NCBI RefSeq assembly: GCF_020532665.2
Contig: NZ_JAIWPG020000009.1
Span: 124,001 to 188,000 of the forward strand
DNA: 64,000 nucleotides
DNA from: Lelliottia sp. WAP21
Lineage (GTDB): Bacteria; Pseudomonadota; Gammaproteobacteria; Enterobacterales; Enterobacteriaceae
Direction: 5' to 3'
Shown: positions 17,956 to 27,839 of the stretch, piece after piece
How positions within the stretch are numbered: position 1 is the stretch's first letter
Layout: each line of letters opens with the position of its first letter
Translations under genes and position numbers: made by a program
Notes under the pieces: generated by a model
Databases searched by the model: none
Told to the model about the DNA's origin: nothing
What the model saw: only the letters and a program-made list of their open reading frames with translations

Positions 17956-18491
17956 ATGATAAAAATTTATTCTGAACGATTAATCCTCAGAGATCACACT
18001 AACGATGATTTAACCTCACACTTCGAACTGTTGTCTGATCATGAAGTTATGTTTTATTTACCTGCCATACATTGCACGACTTTAGATGATGCCAGAAAGC
18101 ATCTTAATCTTTGCATAAGTTACTTGTACCAGAACCCTCGGAAATATTTTTTCTTACGGATTGAGGATCGTTTTACCGGAAAGCATATTGGTGAGGCCGG
18201 ATTTACTGTACTGGAGAAGACAGGTGCGGCGGGCTACTTCATCAACAAACAATTCTGGGGGAATGGTTATGCCAGTGAAGCTCTTGGCTCGCTTATTCAT
18301 TTTGCCTTCATGAACCTATCTCTGGCTGAGATGACTTGTGGATGTGTTAAAGAAACCCCCCTTCAGAAAACGTAATGATAAAAAATAGAATGAAATTTAA
18401 AAGAGACTATTTTACGAATAATGACGTGGAGCGACTTGAATATACACTTTCAATTGAACAATGGAACAGATCTCAGCCCAATCCCGGGTAA
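17956..18491 (+). pseudogene. GNAT acetyltransferase (RimJ/RimL type) with a frameshift in a C run
   Basis: The first 134 codons read as a GNAT protein ('SERLILRDHTNDDLTSHFEL', 'IGEAGFTVLEK', 'GYFINKQFWGNGYASEALGS' with the acetyl-CoA-binding QxxGxG/A loop). At the six-C run near 18357 the frame ends at 18375, but the next frame continues the family's C-terminus ('SENVMIKNRMKFKRDYF') to a TAA at 18491. One base of length change in the C run explains it. Probably inactive, unless the run slips. Confidence 0.75.
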
Positions 18492-18523
18492 ATAGCGCCA
18501 TACAATATTTTGATATGAAGCCA

Positions 18524-19069
18524 TTATCCTCTTTCAACTTCTCTAAGGATGACGTTGACTGTTTCTTCGAGGGTTCCGTCATTGAAGACAACCTTTACCG
18601 GACATGAAAGATCACTTAACCAGTTCTCATGTTTTAATGCGTTTCGGCTGATGTCCTCTGAAACATCGTATCCCCCTGCCCAACGCAGAAATGCTTTATG
18701 CTTCTCTTCATATTTACCACCGGGTAGGATCGCATCACCATAGCGATCCGTTTCTCTTTCATGGAGTCGTCTCATTCTGGTGTCATTATTTGCCCTGAGC
18801 CATATAACCAGTGTGAAACGAGGCGCAAATACATCTCCCCACCCGCACAGTGAACCACTGAGAACCCAGGAATCTGACGCCCGTAGAGCCATGGATAGCA
18901 TTTGTACCCTGTCAGCTTCCTCACGCGGTTGACTAAAGGGAACAAGTGATTTTTCCCAGTAAAAGGTATCGGTATCATAGTGTGGAACGCACAAAATATC
19001 AGCAAGGCGCCTGCCCACAGATGTCGTTCCTGAACCAGAAGCGCCTGTCAGGTGAATGCGTAAAGTCAC
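18524..19069 (-). CDS. P-loop kinase of the adenylate/shikimate-kinase type
   Basis: 181 residues. Walker A 'LTGASGSGTTSVGRRLA' lies near the N-terminus and 'VPHYDTDTFYWEK' follows, as in small ATP-binding kinases related to shikimate and adenylate kinases. 'HERETDRYGDAILPGG' resembles a lid region. The GTG at 19069 is chosen because AAGGAG ends 9 bases upstream. The ATG at 19078 directly touches the ribosome site and cannot use it. Such kinases are often near resistance genes, but the substrate is unknown. Confidence 0.75.
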   Translation of the reverse strand: MTLRIHLTGASGSGTTSVGRRLADILCVPHYDTDTFYWEKSLVPFSQPREEADRVQMLSMALRASDSWVLSGSLCGWGDVFAPRFTLVIWLRANNDTRMRRLHERETDRYGDAILPGGKYEEKHKAFLRWAGGYDVSEDISRNALKHENWLSDLSCPVKVVFNDGTLEETVNVILREVERG

Positions 19070-19154
19070 TGCCAACATCTCCTTAAAAATCAGAGAAACT
19101 CAGACTTTTTAAATGCGACAACAGATTTAGCCCGCTACCTCTCGCTTTCTCATG

Positions 19155-20051
19155 TCAGTTATCGGTGCCCACAAAAGGAGATACGACAATTTTGGTCGCT
19201 TCAGCCAGAACGTCTTTACGTGGCTGCGCATCCTGTAATGGTTGGGTGAAAAAGATAACCAGTACCAGGGGTGCCTTCCCGGGAGGCCAGATCACTGCTA
19301 TGTCATTCGTCGTTCCATAATCACCACTTCCGGTCTTATCTCCAGCTTTCCAGCCCTCAGGCAAGCCAGCTTGAATACTGGCAGCGCCGGTTGTATTCCC
19401 CTTGAGCCATTCAACCAGCCGCTGCCGCTGCGGTACAGCAAGGGCGTCTCCCAGAGTAAGTTTCTGAAGAGTCTGGGCCATCGCCAGCGGCGTTGAAGTA
19501 TCACGTTCATCACCAGGGATTGCGGTATTTAATTCGGGTTCTGTACGGTCCTGCCGAAATGTCACATCTCCGATTGAACGGGCAAACGATGTGGCTGCCG
19601 AAGGGCCACCGAGATAATTGAGGATGGCATTCATGGCGGTATTATCACTATGCTGCAAAGTCGCAGCACTCAGTGCATCCAGCGTCATTCCTGTAGTAAG
19701 ATTTTTTTCGGTGATCGGGCTCCACGTAACGAGTTCTGACTCATGGAATGTAATTTTCTTTCTCAGAATATCTTTGTCAGACTCACTTTTTTTAAGTAAC
19801 GCAGAGACAGCAACGACTTTACTTGTACTGCACATAGCAAAGCGTTCATCTGCACGATACAACGTAAAATTGTTATTTTCCGTATTAATCAATGCAACAC
19901 CCAGACGACCACCAGAAGATTTTTCGAGAAGAGCCAACTCCTGATTCAATTTTTCATCAATTACAGCAGCTCGCGCATGGCTGACGTTGACGGCCATAAA
20001 AGAAAGTATACTCATGCCGAGTAATATGGTTTGACGCAGGTGTAGTTTCAT
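19155..20051 (-). CDS. bla: Class A serine beta-lactamase, CTX-M/SFO/Sed-like
   Basis: 298 residues with an N-terminal signal peptide ('[21 protein letters not shown]'), so periplasmic. Catalytic Ser75-x-x-Lys78 is in 'MCSTSKV', the SDN loop is at 135-137, the omega-loop Glu is in 'EPELN' (171), and KTG is at 239-241 followed by 'SGDYGTTND', all as in CTX-M-type cefotaximases. N-terminal and several core residues differ from the common CTX-M groups. The tail 'SPFVGTDN' is longer than usual. GGAGG sits before the ATG at 20051. No ampR regulator is adjacent. Resistance spectrum cannot be stated from sequence alone. Confidence 0.92.
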   Translation of the reverse strand: MKLHLRQTILLGMSILSFMAVNVSHARAAVIDEKLNQELALLEKSSGGRLGVALINTENNNFTLYRADERFAMCSTSKVVAVSALLKKSESDKDILRKKITFHESELVTWSPITEKNLTTGMTLDALSAATLQHSDNTAMNAILNYLGGPSAATSFARSIGDVTFRQDRTEPELNTAIPGDERDTSTPLAMAQTLQKLTLGDALAVPQRQRLVEWLKGNTTGAASIQAGLPEGWKAGDKTGSGDYGTTNDIAVIWPPGKAPLVLVIFFTQPLQDAQPRKDVLAEATKIVVSPFVGTDN

Positions 20052-20823
20052 TACTCCCTCCTGGACTGATGAAAATTCAATCAACAAGGGTATCATATTA
20101 AGTCTGATTAAAGAGACTACAAACTAAATTACATCACGTGACATCCGTCTCAGTTACAGACATTAATCAATTTTTGTTCAGCAACCACCGGTATCAAGAG
20201 TTAAAATTAAATGGATACAATGTCAATGAGTCGAATGTATCTAAATACAGATGATTATCATTTCTTAGATTGCCTGACCGTAAAGAGATAATGCTACATG
20301 TATCAATATTTTACTATTTATACAGAAGCATCATAATTTAAAGACGCAACCATATAATGAGCAAAAGTCGCCCTGTAATTGCTTTCATTTCTAAAATGAT
20401 TAACTCCCAGTCTGAGACAGGTGTAAAAGCCAGTGCCCTTTTCTTCCTGATTTACAGTCAATAGTCTCTTTAACATACGACCATCAACAATGTTTGCGAT
20501 TTACTAAGCGGTCTAATACCTTATCCAGTTTCCCTCTGTCTACAGACCACATGCGGAAATTTCGTGCAAGCGAACTGTATACAGGCCTGTGTCGTTAACC
20601 CACAGGGTTATGCACTGATTTTGTGGATAACTCTACCAGCGCTCCATTCGGAAAGAACATAAATTTGACAGGCAAGTGAGATGCTTACAAAGGACAAAGC
20701 GTTCAAACCAATGCTTGCGTTCGCTGACGACAATAGCTTATCCCGTCACATTTATGGCGATGGCCTATCGCTGGTCGTGTCGACTGATTGTCCCCTCGCA
20801 TACTTATACTATCGGATAATGAT
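20052..20823. other. Intergenic segment upstream of bla
   Basis: About 770 bases, AT-rich near bla, with no family-matched gene. A DnaA-box-like TGTGGATAA lies near 20626, beside a short open stretch from 20681 that runs into the racemase region on the other strand. The bla promoter must lie at the left end, since no inserted promoter element such as an IS is visible close to the start. Confidence 0.45.
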
Positions 20824-21540
20824 TCAGACGGCACCGGAAAGTCTGGCTAACTGCACATAGCTGCGGATTGTGTCATAAGCCAGACTTTTTGCAGTATCAA
20901 TCATGAAAACAGAACCGGAATAGCGTACTGCAAGCGGGCTGATATCAGTACAGGCAATAAGAGCGGTATCAGCATCCGCAGCTTCTGTAAGCGAAACCAG
21001 GTTAGCCCAGAGTGTTTGTACCTGAATATCAGCATATCCCTTTTCTTTAATTGCAGCGATCAGGGCTGTGGTTAAACAACTCATCTCCGATGTGCTTATA
21101 ACCTGTTTTCCACTTCTCTGCAGACGTGCCTGGTAAAATCCGGCATCCAGCGTGGGCTCGGTTGCGATCAGAGCCACCTTTTTGAATCGGTCGGGTAATG
21201 AAGTTACTGCCCCATCCGCAATGTGCATCAGAGGTATATCCGCACTGACCTCCTGCATTTCAACAAAAAATCGGTGTGCGAGATTACAGGGAACGGCAAT
21301 AAGACTGACTCCGGCATGTTTTAACGAGGCAATACCTGAACGAAGCGCAAGCGTCATTTCATGATCGTTGATTTTCCTCCCGGGCCAGAAAGGCGTAGGG
21401 AGTGAGATAATGTGCATGTGGGGAAACTCAATATCATGTTTAGCACCATATAACTCCTGGCATGCATCTATAAGTTGTTCGATAAATGGTGCAGTTGAGC
21501 GAGGGCCCATTCCCGCTAATATACCGACAGATACAGACAT
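20824..21540 (-). CDS. Aspartate/glutamate racemase family protein
   Basis: 238 residues. 'GILAGMGPRSTAPFIEQLID' is the family opening. The two catalytic cysteines are in 'LIAVPCNLAHRF' (usually PCNTAH) and 'TALIACTDISPL' (usually GCTEL). Both are present, so racemase activity (amino-acid or related substrate) is plausible. It is cytoplasmic. The gene looks complete, with AGGAG-like sequence before the ATG at 21540. It stands alone between the bla region and the yjhX group. Substrate unknown. Confidence 0.88.
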   Translation of the reverse strand: MSVSVGILAGMGPRSTAPFIEQLIDACQELYGAKHDIEFPHMHIISLPTPFWPGRKINDHEMTLALRSGIASLKHAGVSLIAVPCNLAHRFFVEMQEVSADIPLMHIADGAVTSLPDRFKKVALIATEPTLDAGFYQARLQRSGKQVISTSEMSCLTTALIAAIKEKGYADIQVQTLWANLVSLTEAADADTALIACTDISPLAVRYSGSVFMIDTAKSLAYDTIRSYVQLARLSGAV

Positions 21541-21836
21541 TATGTTTCTCCTTTTGAAAGTTTCCCCCTCTCCTTCTGTGAATCAGCGGAAATCCGTTTT
21601 GAGAATCAGGTCACATTTCATTGAACAGATGATAACCACTCAAAAAGTACGTGTTACTATTTCTTTTGTAAACCCCTTTCAACTCTTCTGAGGTTTTGAT
21701 GCTGGAGAATGTCATCATCTGATAGTCAGTTACCTGCCCTTACCGGCCGGACTGGTTATCAATGCGCTTAAATCGAATGCGAACACCGCAGTGTGTTTGC
21801 ACGTTTTGCACATGATGATTAAACAGGTTTTCCAGT

Positions 21837-22094
21837 ATGAATTTATCCCGTCAGGAACAACGTACCTTACACGTTCTCGCCAAGGGAGGGCGAATTGCCC
21901 ACGTCCGCGATGCATCAGGCCGCATCACTGCCGTTGAATGCTACACCCGCGAAGGGCTGTTGCTCACCGACTGCACCCTCACCACCTTCAAAAAACTCAA
22001 GACCAAAAAACTTATCAAGTCTGTTAATGGTCAGCCGTACCGCATCAACACCACCGGGCTGAATAACGTTCGCGCACAGCTTGATAACCGCTAA
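21837..22094 (+). CDS. yjhX: YjhX family protein
   Basis: 85 residues, nearly the E. coli YjhX sequence as I know it ('[20 protein letters not shown]', '[20 protein letters not shown]', '[19 protein letters not shown]'). YjhX (UPF0386) has been reported as a small toxin-like protein in E. coli, where it sits in the KpLE2 phage-like element with yjhQ and yjhP. Here a methyltransferase and yjhP follow, while the yjhQ acetyltransferase is absent. Stop at 22094 is 8 bases before the next ATG. Confidence 0.85.
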   Translation: MNLSRQEQRTLHVLAKGGRIAHVRDASGRITAVECYTREGLLLTDCTLTTFKKLKTKKLIKSVNGQPYRINTTGLNNVRAQLDNR

Positions 22095-22104
22095 GGAGAG
22101 CATG

Positions 22105-22974
22105 ATGGATATCAGCACCATTATTTCCGCATCCCGACACTTCCAGCTGTCGGCGGAGGAGAGCAAAATCCCCTGGGACGAACCGGCCTTCAGCCAGCGC
22201 ATGCTGGCGAACCATTTGTCGCAGGATCACGACTGGGCCAGCCGCAGACAGGATGTCATTGAGCAGCAGGTCGAGTGGGTCGCCAGCCAGTTATCCACTG
22301 GCTCTCTTATCCTCGATCTCGGCTGCGGCCCCGGCTTTTATACCCACCGCTTAGCGGAACGTGGGTTTAACTGCACCGGCGTGGATTTCTCACCGGCATC
22401 CGTGAGCTGGGCCCGTCAGCAGGCGCAGAAAGCCGGCTTGAATATCGACTATGTTCAGCAGGATATCCGCGCATACTGGCCGGATAAATCGTTCGATTTC
22501 ATCATGATGACATTCGGGGAACTGAATGTGTTCAGTGCGGCGGATGCGCGTGCACTCATCAGCCGCTGCGCGCTCTGGCTGAAGCCGGGTGGCATGCTGC
22601 TCACTGAAATCCATACTTTCGAAGAAGTTAAGCGTCAGGGAATGGCTGAGGCAAGCTGGCAACGCTGTCCGGACGGACTGTTTCTCGGGGTTCCTCATCT
22701 GCTGCTGACGGAACATAACTGGGATGAAGAAGCGCAAACCAGCTCAACGCAGTTCTGGGTCATAGAGGCAAACGGTCACACAACTCGTTTCGGCAGCCAG
22801 ATGACGGCCTGGCGCGATGAAGAGTACGCCAGCCTGCTGGGTAATGCAGGCTTCACTCTGCTCTCCCCCCCTGAAAGCCAAGAGTGGCCAGTCAGCAAAA
22901 CGTTTGAACGAAAGCTGTTTGTTCTGTTGGCTGGAAAAGCTAAAAAGCCAGAGCAACGCCCTGTTAAAAACTAA
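22105..22974 (+). CDS. SAM-dependent methyltransferase between yjhX and yjhP
   Basis: 289 residues. Motif I 'LILDLGCGPGFYTHRLAERG' and acidic motif 'GVDFSPASVSWARQQ' define a class I methyltransferase. 'WLKPGGMLLTEIHTFEE' is the post-I region. AAGGAG is best spaced for the second of two adjacent ATGs (22105). The other is at 22102. The target could be a small molecule or a protein. Position in the yjhX operon suggests joint expression. The gene is complete. Confidence 0.85.
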   Translation: MDISTIISASRHFQLSAEESKIPWDEPAFSQRMLANHLSQDHDWASRRQDVIEQQVEWVASQLSTGSLILDLGCGPGFYTHRLAERGFNCTGVDFSPASVSWARQQAQKAGLNIDYVQQDIRAYWPDKSFDFIMMTFGELNVFSAADARALISRCALWLKPGGMLLTEIHTFEEVKRQGMAEASWQRCPDGLFLGVPHLLLTEHNWDEEAQTSSTQFWVIEANGHTTRFGSQMTAWRDEEYASLLGNAGFTLLSPPESQEWPVSKTFERKLFVLLAGKAKKPEQRPVKN

Positions 22975-22995
22975 CACTATAAAAGGAATACTATA

Positions 22996-23739
22996 TTGGA
23001 TATCCCACGTATTTTTACCATCAGCGAAAGCGAGCACCGCATCCACAACCCGTTCACCGAAGAGAAGCTCGTCACGCTGGGCCGTGTGCTAGGCATGAGG
23101 CCAGGTACACGCATTCTCGATATCGGCAGCGGCTCAGGAGAGATGCTGTGTACCTGGGCACGAGACTACTGTATTACCGGTACCGGCATCGACATGAGCC
23201 CGCACTTTACCGCGAAGGCAAAGCAGCGCGCGGAAGAATTAGGGGTCAACGAACGCGTCCATTTTATGCATAACGACGCGGCAGGTTACGTTTCAGATGT
23301 AAAATGTGACGTAGTAGCATGTGTCGGCGCGACCTGGATTGGCGGCGGCGTCTCCGGGACAGTTGCACTTCTCGAAAAAAGCCTTAAGCCTGGGGGAATA
23401 ATGCTTATTGGCGAACCCTACTGGCTTAAGCGGCCCACGGACGAAATAGCCCGAGGATGCGGAGCCACTTCTGTGAACGATTTTCTCACTCTTCCCGAGT
23501 TGGTCGGGCACTTTGATACGCTAGGCTACGATGTAATTGAAATGGTGCTGGCGGACCAGGAAGGATGGGATCGTTATATCGCGGCTACATGGCTGACAAT
23601 GCGACGTTGGCTTGAGAATAATTCTGATGATGAACTAGCCTTATTCGTCAGGTCAGAACTCACAGCATCGCCCAAACGCCATGTCTCTTACACAAGAGAC
23701 TATCTTGGCTGGGGTGTTTTCGCACTCATGGCCAGATAA
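22996..23739 (+). CDS. yjhP: Methyltransferase YjhP
   Basis: 247 residues with TTG start at 22996 (AGGA 8 bases upstream). 'MDIPRIFTISESEHRIHNPF' and 'RILDIGSGSGEMLCTWARDY' match E. coli YjhP closely. The SAM-binding 'DIGSGSG' and 'GTGIDMSPHF' are present. YjhP is a putative methyltransferase without a proven substrate. It follows the previous methyltransferase by 21 bases, so two different methylases are made from one unit. Confidence 0.85.
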   Translation: MDIPRIFTISESEHRIHNPFTEEKLVTLGRVLGMRPGTRILDIGSGSGEMLCTWARDYCITGTGIDMSPHFTAKAKQRAEELGVNERVHFMHNDAAGYVSDVKCDVVACVGATWIGGGVSGTVALLEKSLKPGGIMLIGEPYWLKRPTDEIARGCGATSVNDFLTLPELVGHFDTLGYDVIEMVLADQEGWDRYIAATWLTMRRWLENNSDDELALFVRSELTASPKRHVSYTRDYLGWGVFALMAR

Positions 23740-23918
23740 AGCGGTATGCAATCCCGATGCGCAAAGCAATTATTTTTTCAGCTAAGGGGATAACACCCTG
23801 GTGTTGATTCACAGATTATTTGTTATGCATGCTTAATAAAGATGGTGATCTGAAGCGAAACGATTAGCACACAGAAACGTATATTGATTAAGTAACTTGC
23901 AAACTATGAGGACTTGCT

Positions 23919-24170
23919 ATGTCATTACTAAACCAGTTCTGTCAGTCCTGCGGTTTACCGTTGTCTGCGCCGGAGGCTCAGGGCGGTAATGAAAAATATT
24001 GCGCGTACTGTTGCAACAGCGACGGGAACCTAAAATCTTGGGAAGAGACACTATCCGGATTAACCGAATTCCTTGATTCCTGGCAACAGGTTGGTCAGGA
24101 GGAAGCCCAAAAAAGAGCAAAACGCTACCTGACAGCGAAGCCGGCCTGGGCTCATAAAGCTGATGACTAA
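23919..24170 (+). CDS. Small zinc-ribbon protein
   Basis: 83 residues. Cys pairs 'CQSCGLPL' and 'KYCAYCCNSDG' form a zinc ribbon in the N-terminal half. The C-terminal half ends 'KPAWAHKADD', as in the common family of putative zinc-ribbon proteins. GAGG lies 7 bases before the ATG. Often found near methyltransferase or regulator genes. Role unknown. Confidence 0.8.
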   Translation: MSLLNQFCQSCGLPLSAPEAQGGNEKYCAYCCNSDGNLKSWEETLSGLTEFLDSWQQVGQEEAQKRAKRYLTAKPAWAHKADD

Positions 24171-24377
24171 AATTTTAACCCGACTCTGCTGCCTTCATTT
24201 ACGCCTGTTCTGCATTATGATTATGGCGGCGGTTTTCTGTATGTATCACACCGAACCGACAAGGAGGCACAATCCTCAGTTCATTTAACTGGATAAATGA
24301 GCCCTGAAAATGACATCGCAGCATTAATACGCTGATCGTGACCACAGATGATGAAACTGACATTCTGGCGTAAGACA

Positions 24378-24784
24378 TGGACCACGATCTCAGGCGTGGG
24401 GGTCGGGACCACGGTCCCAGTTGTGGGGTCGGTGCCAGGGTCCCAGGTGTGGGGTCGGGACCACGGTCCCAGCTATGGGGTCGGGACCACGGTCCCAGCT
24501 ATGGGGTCGGGACCACGGTCCCAGCTATGGGGTCGGGACCACGGTCCCAGCTATGGGGTCGGGACCACGGTCCCAGCTATGGGGTCAGGACCACGGTCCC
24601 ACGTATGGGGTCAGGACCACGGTCCCAGCTATGGGGTCGGGACCACGGTCCCAGTTGTGGTGTTGGGACCACGGTCCCAGTTGTGGTGTTGGGACCACGG
24701 TCCCAGTTGTGGTGTTGGGACCACGGTCCCAGTTGTGGTGTTGGGACCACGGTCCCAGTTGTGATGTTGGGACCGCGGTCCTAC
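24378..24784. repeat. sopC: sopC-type centromere: 16 units of about 26 bp
   Basis: A 26-bp unit carries the F SopB-binding palindrome GGGACCACGGTCCC. Starting near 24379 I count 16 units. Thirteen contain the exact GGACCACGGTCC core, one (24769) has GGACCGCGGTCC, and two (24379, 24432) are degenerate. Left units are joined by AGCTATGGGGTC and right units by AGTTGTGGTGTT, so the array has two homogenised blocks. SopB binds the palindrome and SopA then separates plasmid copies. It sits just downstream of sopB, as in F. F's repeats are 43 bp long. Confidence 0.93.
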
Positions 24785-24846
24785 TTAGTGAAGTTAGGGA
24801 TAAATTAGGACATTTAAAAAGAGGTTAAAGTATAAATTCGTTGTAG

Positions 24847-25815
24847 CTAGACAGATCCCGATTGTTGCAAATTCTCAAGAATGCTTTCCATTTGCTCTAT
24901 GCAATGCTTTGGGATCTTTGAAAGGTCAAGACTAAATACGACCTTGTTACCTTTGTACTGTGCAATAGCCCCTGGAGCAAACTCTCTTTTTAGTTGAGAT
25001 GCAGATGGATTATCTTTTGGTACTTTCAAAGCATCTGTTAAAGATTGAATAACTTCCTCTGCTTCAAAAACAATCCCGGTTTTACGCTTTTCGAATAACT
25101 CACTTGTTTTACTGTGCAGTAAGGTTTCGTTCTCGCTGAAGAGACGATGCAAATTATCTCCAGCACGAGCAGACAACTCGCCAGGATGAGTGAAGAGGGC
25201 GATAAAATCACGCGGAAGTTTTGAGGTATTGATGCACCTGGTAATGATTTTACGAGAAATATTCTCCGCATCCGCTAACGCAGAAATGTTTCCGTTAAAC
25301 TCGTGCTCAAGACGGAATGCATAACGTTTTCCTCTTTCAAATGCGCTTGTAGGTCGGTAATCGTTTCCAATTTTACACAGCGAATCCATTTGTTCATCGT
25401 CAAGATCCCCAACAAGGATTCGATATTCACCGGATGTCAGGATTGCTGCCATACGACGGCGGCTTCCATCAGCAACTTCAATACAATCAGAAACTTTCCT
25501 ACCAAATGCAGGATTTTGTTGCCCCGTCAAAAGGAATGACGGAAGAAGGTCATCCAATGCGTCTTCAGTCAAAAATTCCTGATCTCGCTCATTACCAGCC
25601 CAGACTTTAGTTGATGCTTCTACGGCATTCCCGGGAATCGTCTCGAGAATAAATTTCACATCACGACCACACACGGGGAGGGTAATCGTATTGCCTTTTG
25701 CCATAGCACCCACCCTGGCTATAAGGGAGTCCACCATTGGAGCAGCTGGGGCAGAAGCCGGCGAGGCAGGGGTATGCGCAGGGGATGATTTAGGGATAAT
25801 TGGCGCACGTTTCAT
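24847..25815 (-). CDS. sopB: Partition protein SopB (ParB family)
   Basis: 322 residues, the length of F SopB. '[20 protein letters not shown]' and '[10 protein letters not shown]' precede the ParB CTPase-like domain ('[20 protein letters not shown]', '[17 protein letters not shown]'). The helix-turn-helix '[20 protein letters not shown]' and a C-terminal dimer region follow. SopB binds the 26-bp repeats next door and loads SopA-driven segregation. Its ATG overlaps the sopA stop (TAATG). It is more diverged from F than sopA is, mostly in the C-terminal third, perhaps with the changed repeat spacing. Confidence 0.96.
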   Translation of the reverse strand: MKRAPIIPKSSPAHTPASPASAPAAPMVDSLIARVGAMAKGNTITLPVCGRDVKFILETIPGNAVEASTKVWAGNERDQEFLTEDALDDLLPSFLLTGQQNPAFGRKVSDCIEVADGSRRRMAAILTSGEYRILVGDLDDEQMDSLCKIGNDYRPTSAFERGKRYAFRLEHEFNGNISALADAENISRKIITRCINTSKLPRDFIALFTHPGELSARAGDNLHRLFSENETLLHSKTSELFEKRKTGIVFEAEEVIQSLTDALKVPKDNPSASQLKREFAPGAIAQYKGNKVVFSLDLSKIPKHCIEQMESILENLQQSGSV

Positions 25816-26981
25816 TATCTAATCTCCCAACGAGGTTTAATCAATCGATCAAATATTTCGTTGCATACAGGTTCCCAGATGGCTAGAGCATTGCGCCACG
25901 CCCCAGTAGAAGAGCGCTGGTCAATGGCTTGTTCAAAAACGGTACGCATACGAATTTGACCTTTACCAACCTCGTCAGTTTCGCGAACCACGTTTTTAAG
26001 TACCATACTACCCCAGGCATCTCGGATCTGCTCTTCCATCCAGGGAGACTGGGAACCATTGTTATTACTGTATTTTGTAAGAAGAATTCTGACATCAGGC
26101 TCAAAGCCCTGGAGATCCACGTTTTTCAACAGATCACGCAACATATCAAAGAATTGCAGCGCAGAAGTGTAATCAAAAAGTTCTGCGGGGGTCGGCACAA
26201 TCAGAACATCAGCAGCACATACAACATTAATCGTTCCAATACCAAGGTTTGGCGCACTATCGATTACGACTACATCATAGTCCTGAGCTACCGTTTCGAT
26301 CGCCAGGCGAAGCATCATATGAGGTTCTGTTGGTAATTTCCCTTCATCATACCGACCCATCAGTTCAGTTTCGATACGATGCAATGCCAGACAGGATGGA
26401 ATTATGTCTAATCCCGGCCAACAAGTGGGCTTTATTGCATATGCGGCATCATCGCGATCGCCAAGATAGAAGGGGAGTAGGGTATCTTCAGCATGAATAT
26501 GTAAATCAGGAACCCACCCATGGTACATAGAGGCAGTCCCCTGTGGATCGTTCCCTTCAACAAGCAGAACGCGAAGACCTTTTAATGCGAGATCTTGTGC
26601 TAAATGGACTGATACAGAAGTTTTATAGACCCCCCCTTTATGTGCAGCTACACCAATGACAGGAGGTACACTTTCATCCGGACGGCGAAGACGTGTTCCA
26701 AAAACATCTCGCATATGGTTGATCTGTTCTATTGTATAACCCACTCTCTGTTCAACACGACCGCGCATTTCCATATCAGGGTGGGGGAGGCGGCCTGCTT
26801 TCTCAGCATCCCGAATGGCCTGTGATGAAACACCTATCAGGTCAGCTGCTTCACCTACACGCCATCGGCGCGTAATTTTCCTGGCCTCTGGGCTGTCATC
26901 ATTAAACTGAGCCACAGCAATAGCCTTTGTCATATCATGACCAGCAGCTATGCATTGATCTAGCGTATCCATTAAACCCAT
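25815..26981 (-). CDS. sopA: Partition ATPase SopA (ParA family)
   Basis: 388 residues, almost collinear with F SopA. An N-terminal DNA-binding part ('[20 protein letters not shown]') autoregulates the operon. The deviant Walker A '[17 protein letters not shown]' and '[18 protein letters not shown]' form the ATPase. It positions plasmids over the nucleoid and represses sopAB. GGA lies 6 bases before the ATG at 26981. The operator is expected just upstream, between sopA and the iterons. Confidence 0.97.
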   Translation of the reverse strand: MGLMDTLDQCIAAGHDMTKAIAVAQFNDDSPEARKITRRWRVGEAADLIGVSSQAIRDAEKAGRLPHPDMEMRGRVEQRVGYTIEQINHMRDVFGTRLRRPDESVPPVIGVAAHKGGVYKTSVSVHLAQDLALKGLRVLLVEGNDPQGTASMYHGWVPDLHIHAEDTLLPFYLGDRDDAAYAIKPTCWPGLDIIPSCLALHRIETELMGRYDEGKLPTEPHMMLRLAIETVAQDYDVVVIDSAPNLGIGTINVVCAADVLIVPTPAELFDYTSALQFFDMLRDLLKNVDLQGFEPDVRILLTKYSNNNGSQSPWMEEQIRDAWGSMVLKNVVRETDEVGKGQIRMRTVFEQAIDQRSSTGAWRNALAIWEPVCNEIFDRLIKPRWEIR

Positions 26982-27224
26982 ATTATGTTCCTTATAGTCA
27001 ACTTTGCATTATTATATTAAATCTTGATAAAACAAGCAAAGCAACACGAAATTCGCAAACCAAATTAAAAATTGCAAAGTTGATCAAAAATAACTAACAC
27101 TTCATATGTCACGCAAGATAAGTAGCTGATGAAATTAAGTATCATTGTCAAAGGGTTGAATGTCTTTTGGATAAATTTCCACCAGCAATAACTATCAGTT
27201 AAGTGGGGAGCTAGAACGGGAAGG

Positions 27225-27735
27225 TTTGTGATAATGAAAAGGGAGCTGAGGTGGGAATGGCGACCATAACAGGGGGAGATGAAGAGGGCAAACGTGAAAA
27301 TGAAAAGGGAGCTGCGGAGGGAATGGCGACCATAACAGGGGGAGCTGAAGAGGGCAAATGTGAAAATGAAAAGGGGTTGAGGTGGGAATGGCGACCATAA
27401 CAGAGGGAGCTGAAGAGGGTAAACGTGAAAATGAAAAGGGAGCTGCGGAGGGAATGGCGACCATAATAGGGGAGCTGAAGAGGGCAAATGTGAAAATGAA
27501 AAGGAGCTGAGGTAGGAATGGCGACCATAACAGGGGGAGCTGAAGAGGGTAAACGTGAAAATGAAAAGGGAGCTGAGGTGGGAATGGCGTCCATAATAGG
27601 GGAGCTGAAGAGGGCAAATGTGAAAATGAAAAGGGATCTTGTGTGGGAAAATGTCAAAGTGACTTGCAGCGGGCTGCATACACATGAAAAGGGACCTGTG
27701 GAGGGAACGGATTATGAAAAAGGGAGTTGTAACGG
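27225..27735. repeat. Iteron array downstream of repA (incompatibility/copy-control repeats)
   Basis: At least 12 copies of a GGGAGCTGARGNGGG motif occur at 32-33-base steps, with two alternating spacers (one containing GGCGACCATAA, the other CGTGAAAATGAAAA). Three weaker copies follow at about 27632, 27688 and 27717. The motif is also found upstream of repA. In RepFIB and P1 such repeats titrate RepA and set copy number and incompatibility. The array gives apparent proteins on the minus strand with 'LQLPLLWSPFPPQ' repeats, which are artefacts. Confidence 0.88.
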
Positions 27736-27839
27736 ATAGAGGGAGGGCAAAAAGGTATAACCGAACACGAACAGGAAAAATATTCCCTCTTCACGTCACT
27801 AAATTGTCCAAATAGGTAAGAACAACTAATCCTTCCTTC

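Noticed and set aside
24348..24828. Three overlapping open frames encoding repeated 'GSGPRSQLWGRDHGPSYGV' type peptides
   Set aside because: They are the three frames of the 26-bp sopC repeat. Because 26 is not a multiple of 3, each frame gives the same 26-residue repeat. There is no ribosome site and the DNA is a binding array.
27065..27685. Minus-strand frames with repeated 'FHFHICPLQLPLLWSPFPPQ'
   Set aside because: Translation of the iteron array. The repeat unit follows DNA spacing, not a protein fold.
24378..27735. Regular repeats considered as a CRISPR array
   Set aside because: Spacers are themselves repeated and too short, units are palindromic SopB sites or iterons, and no cas genes are present.
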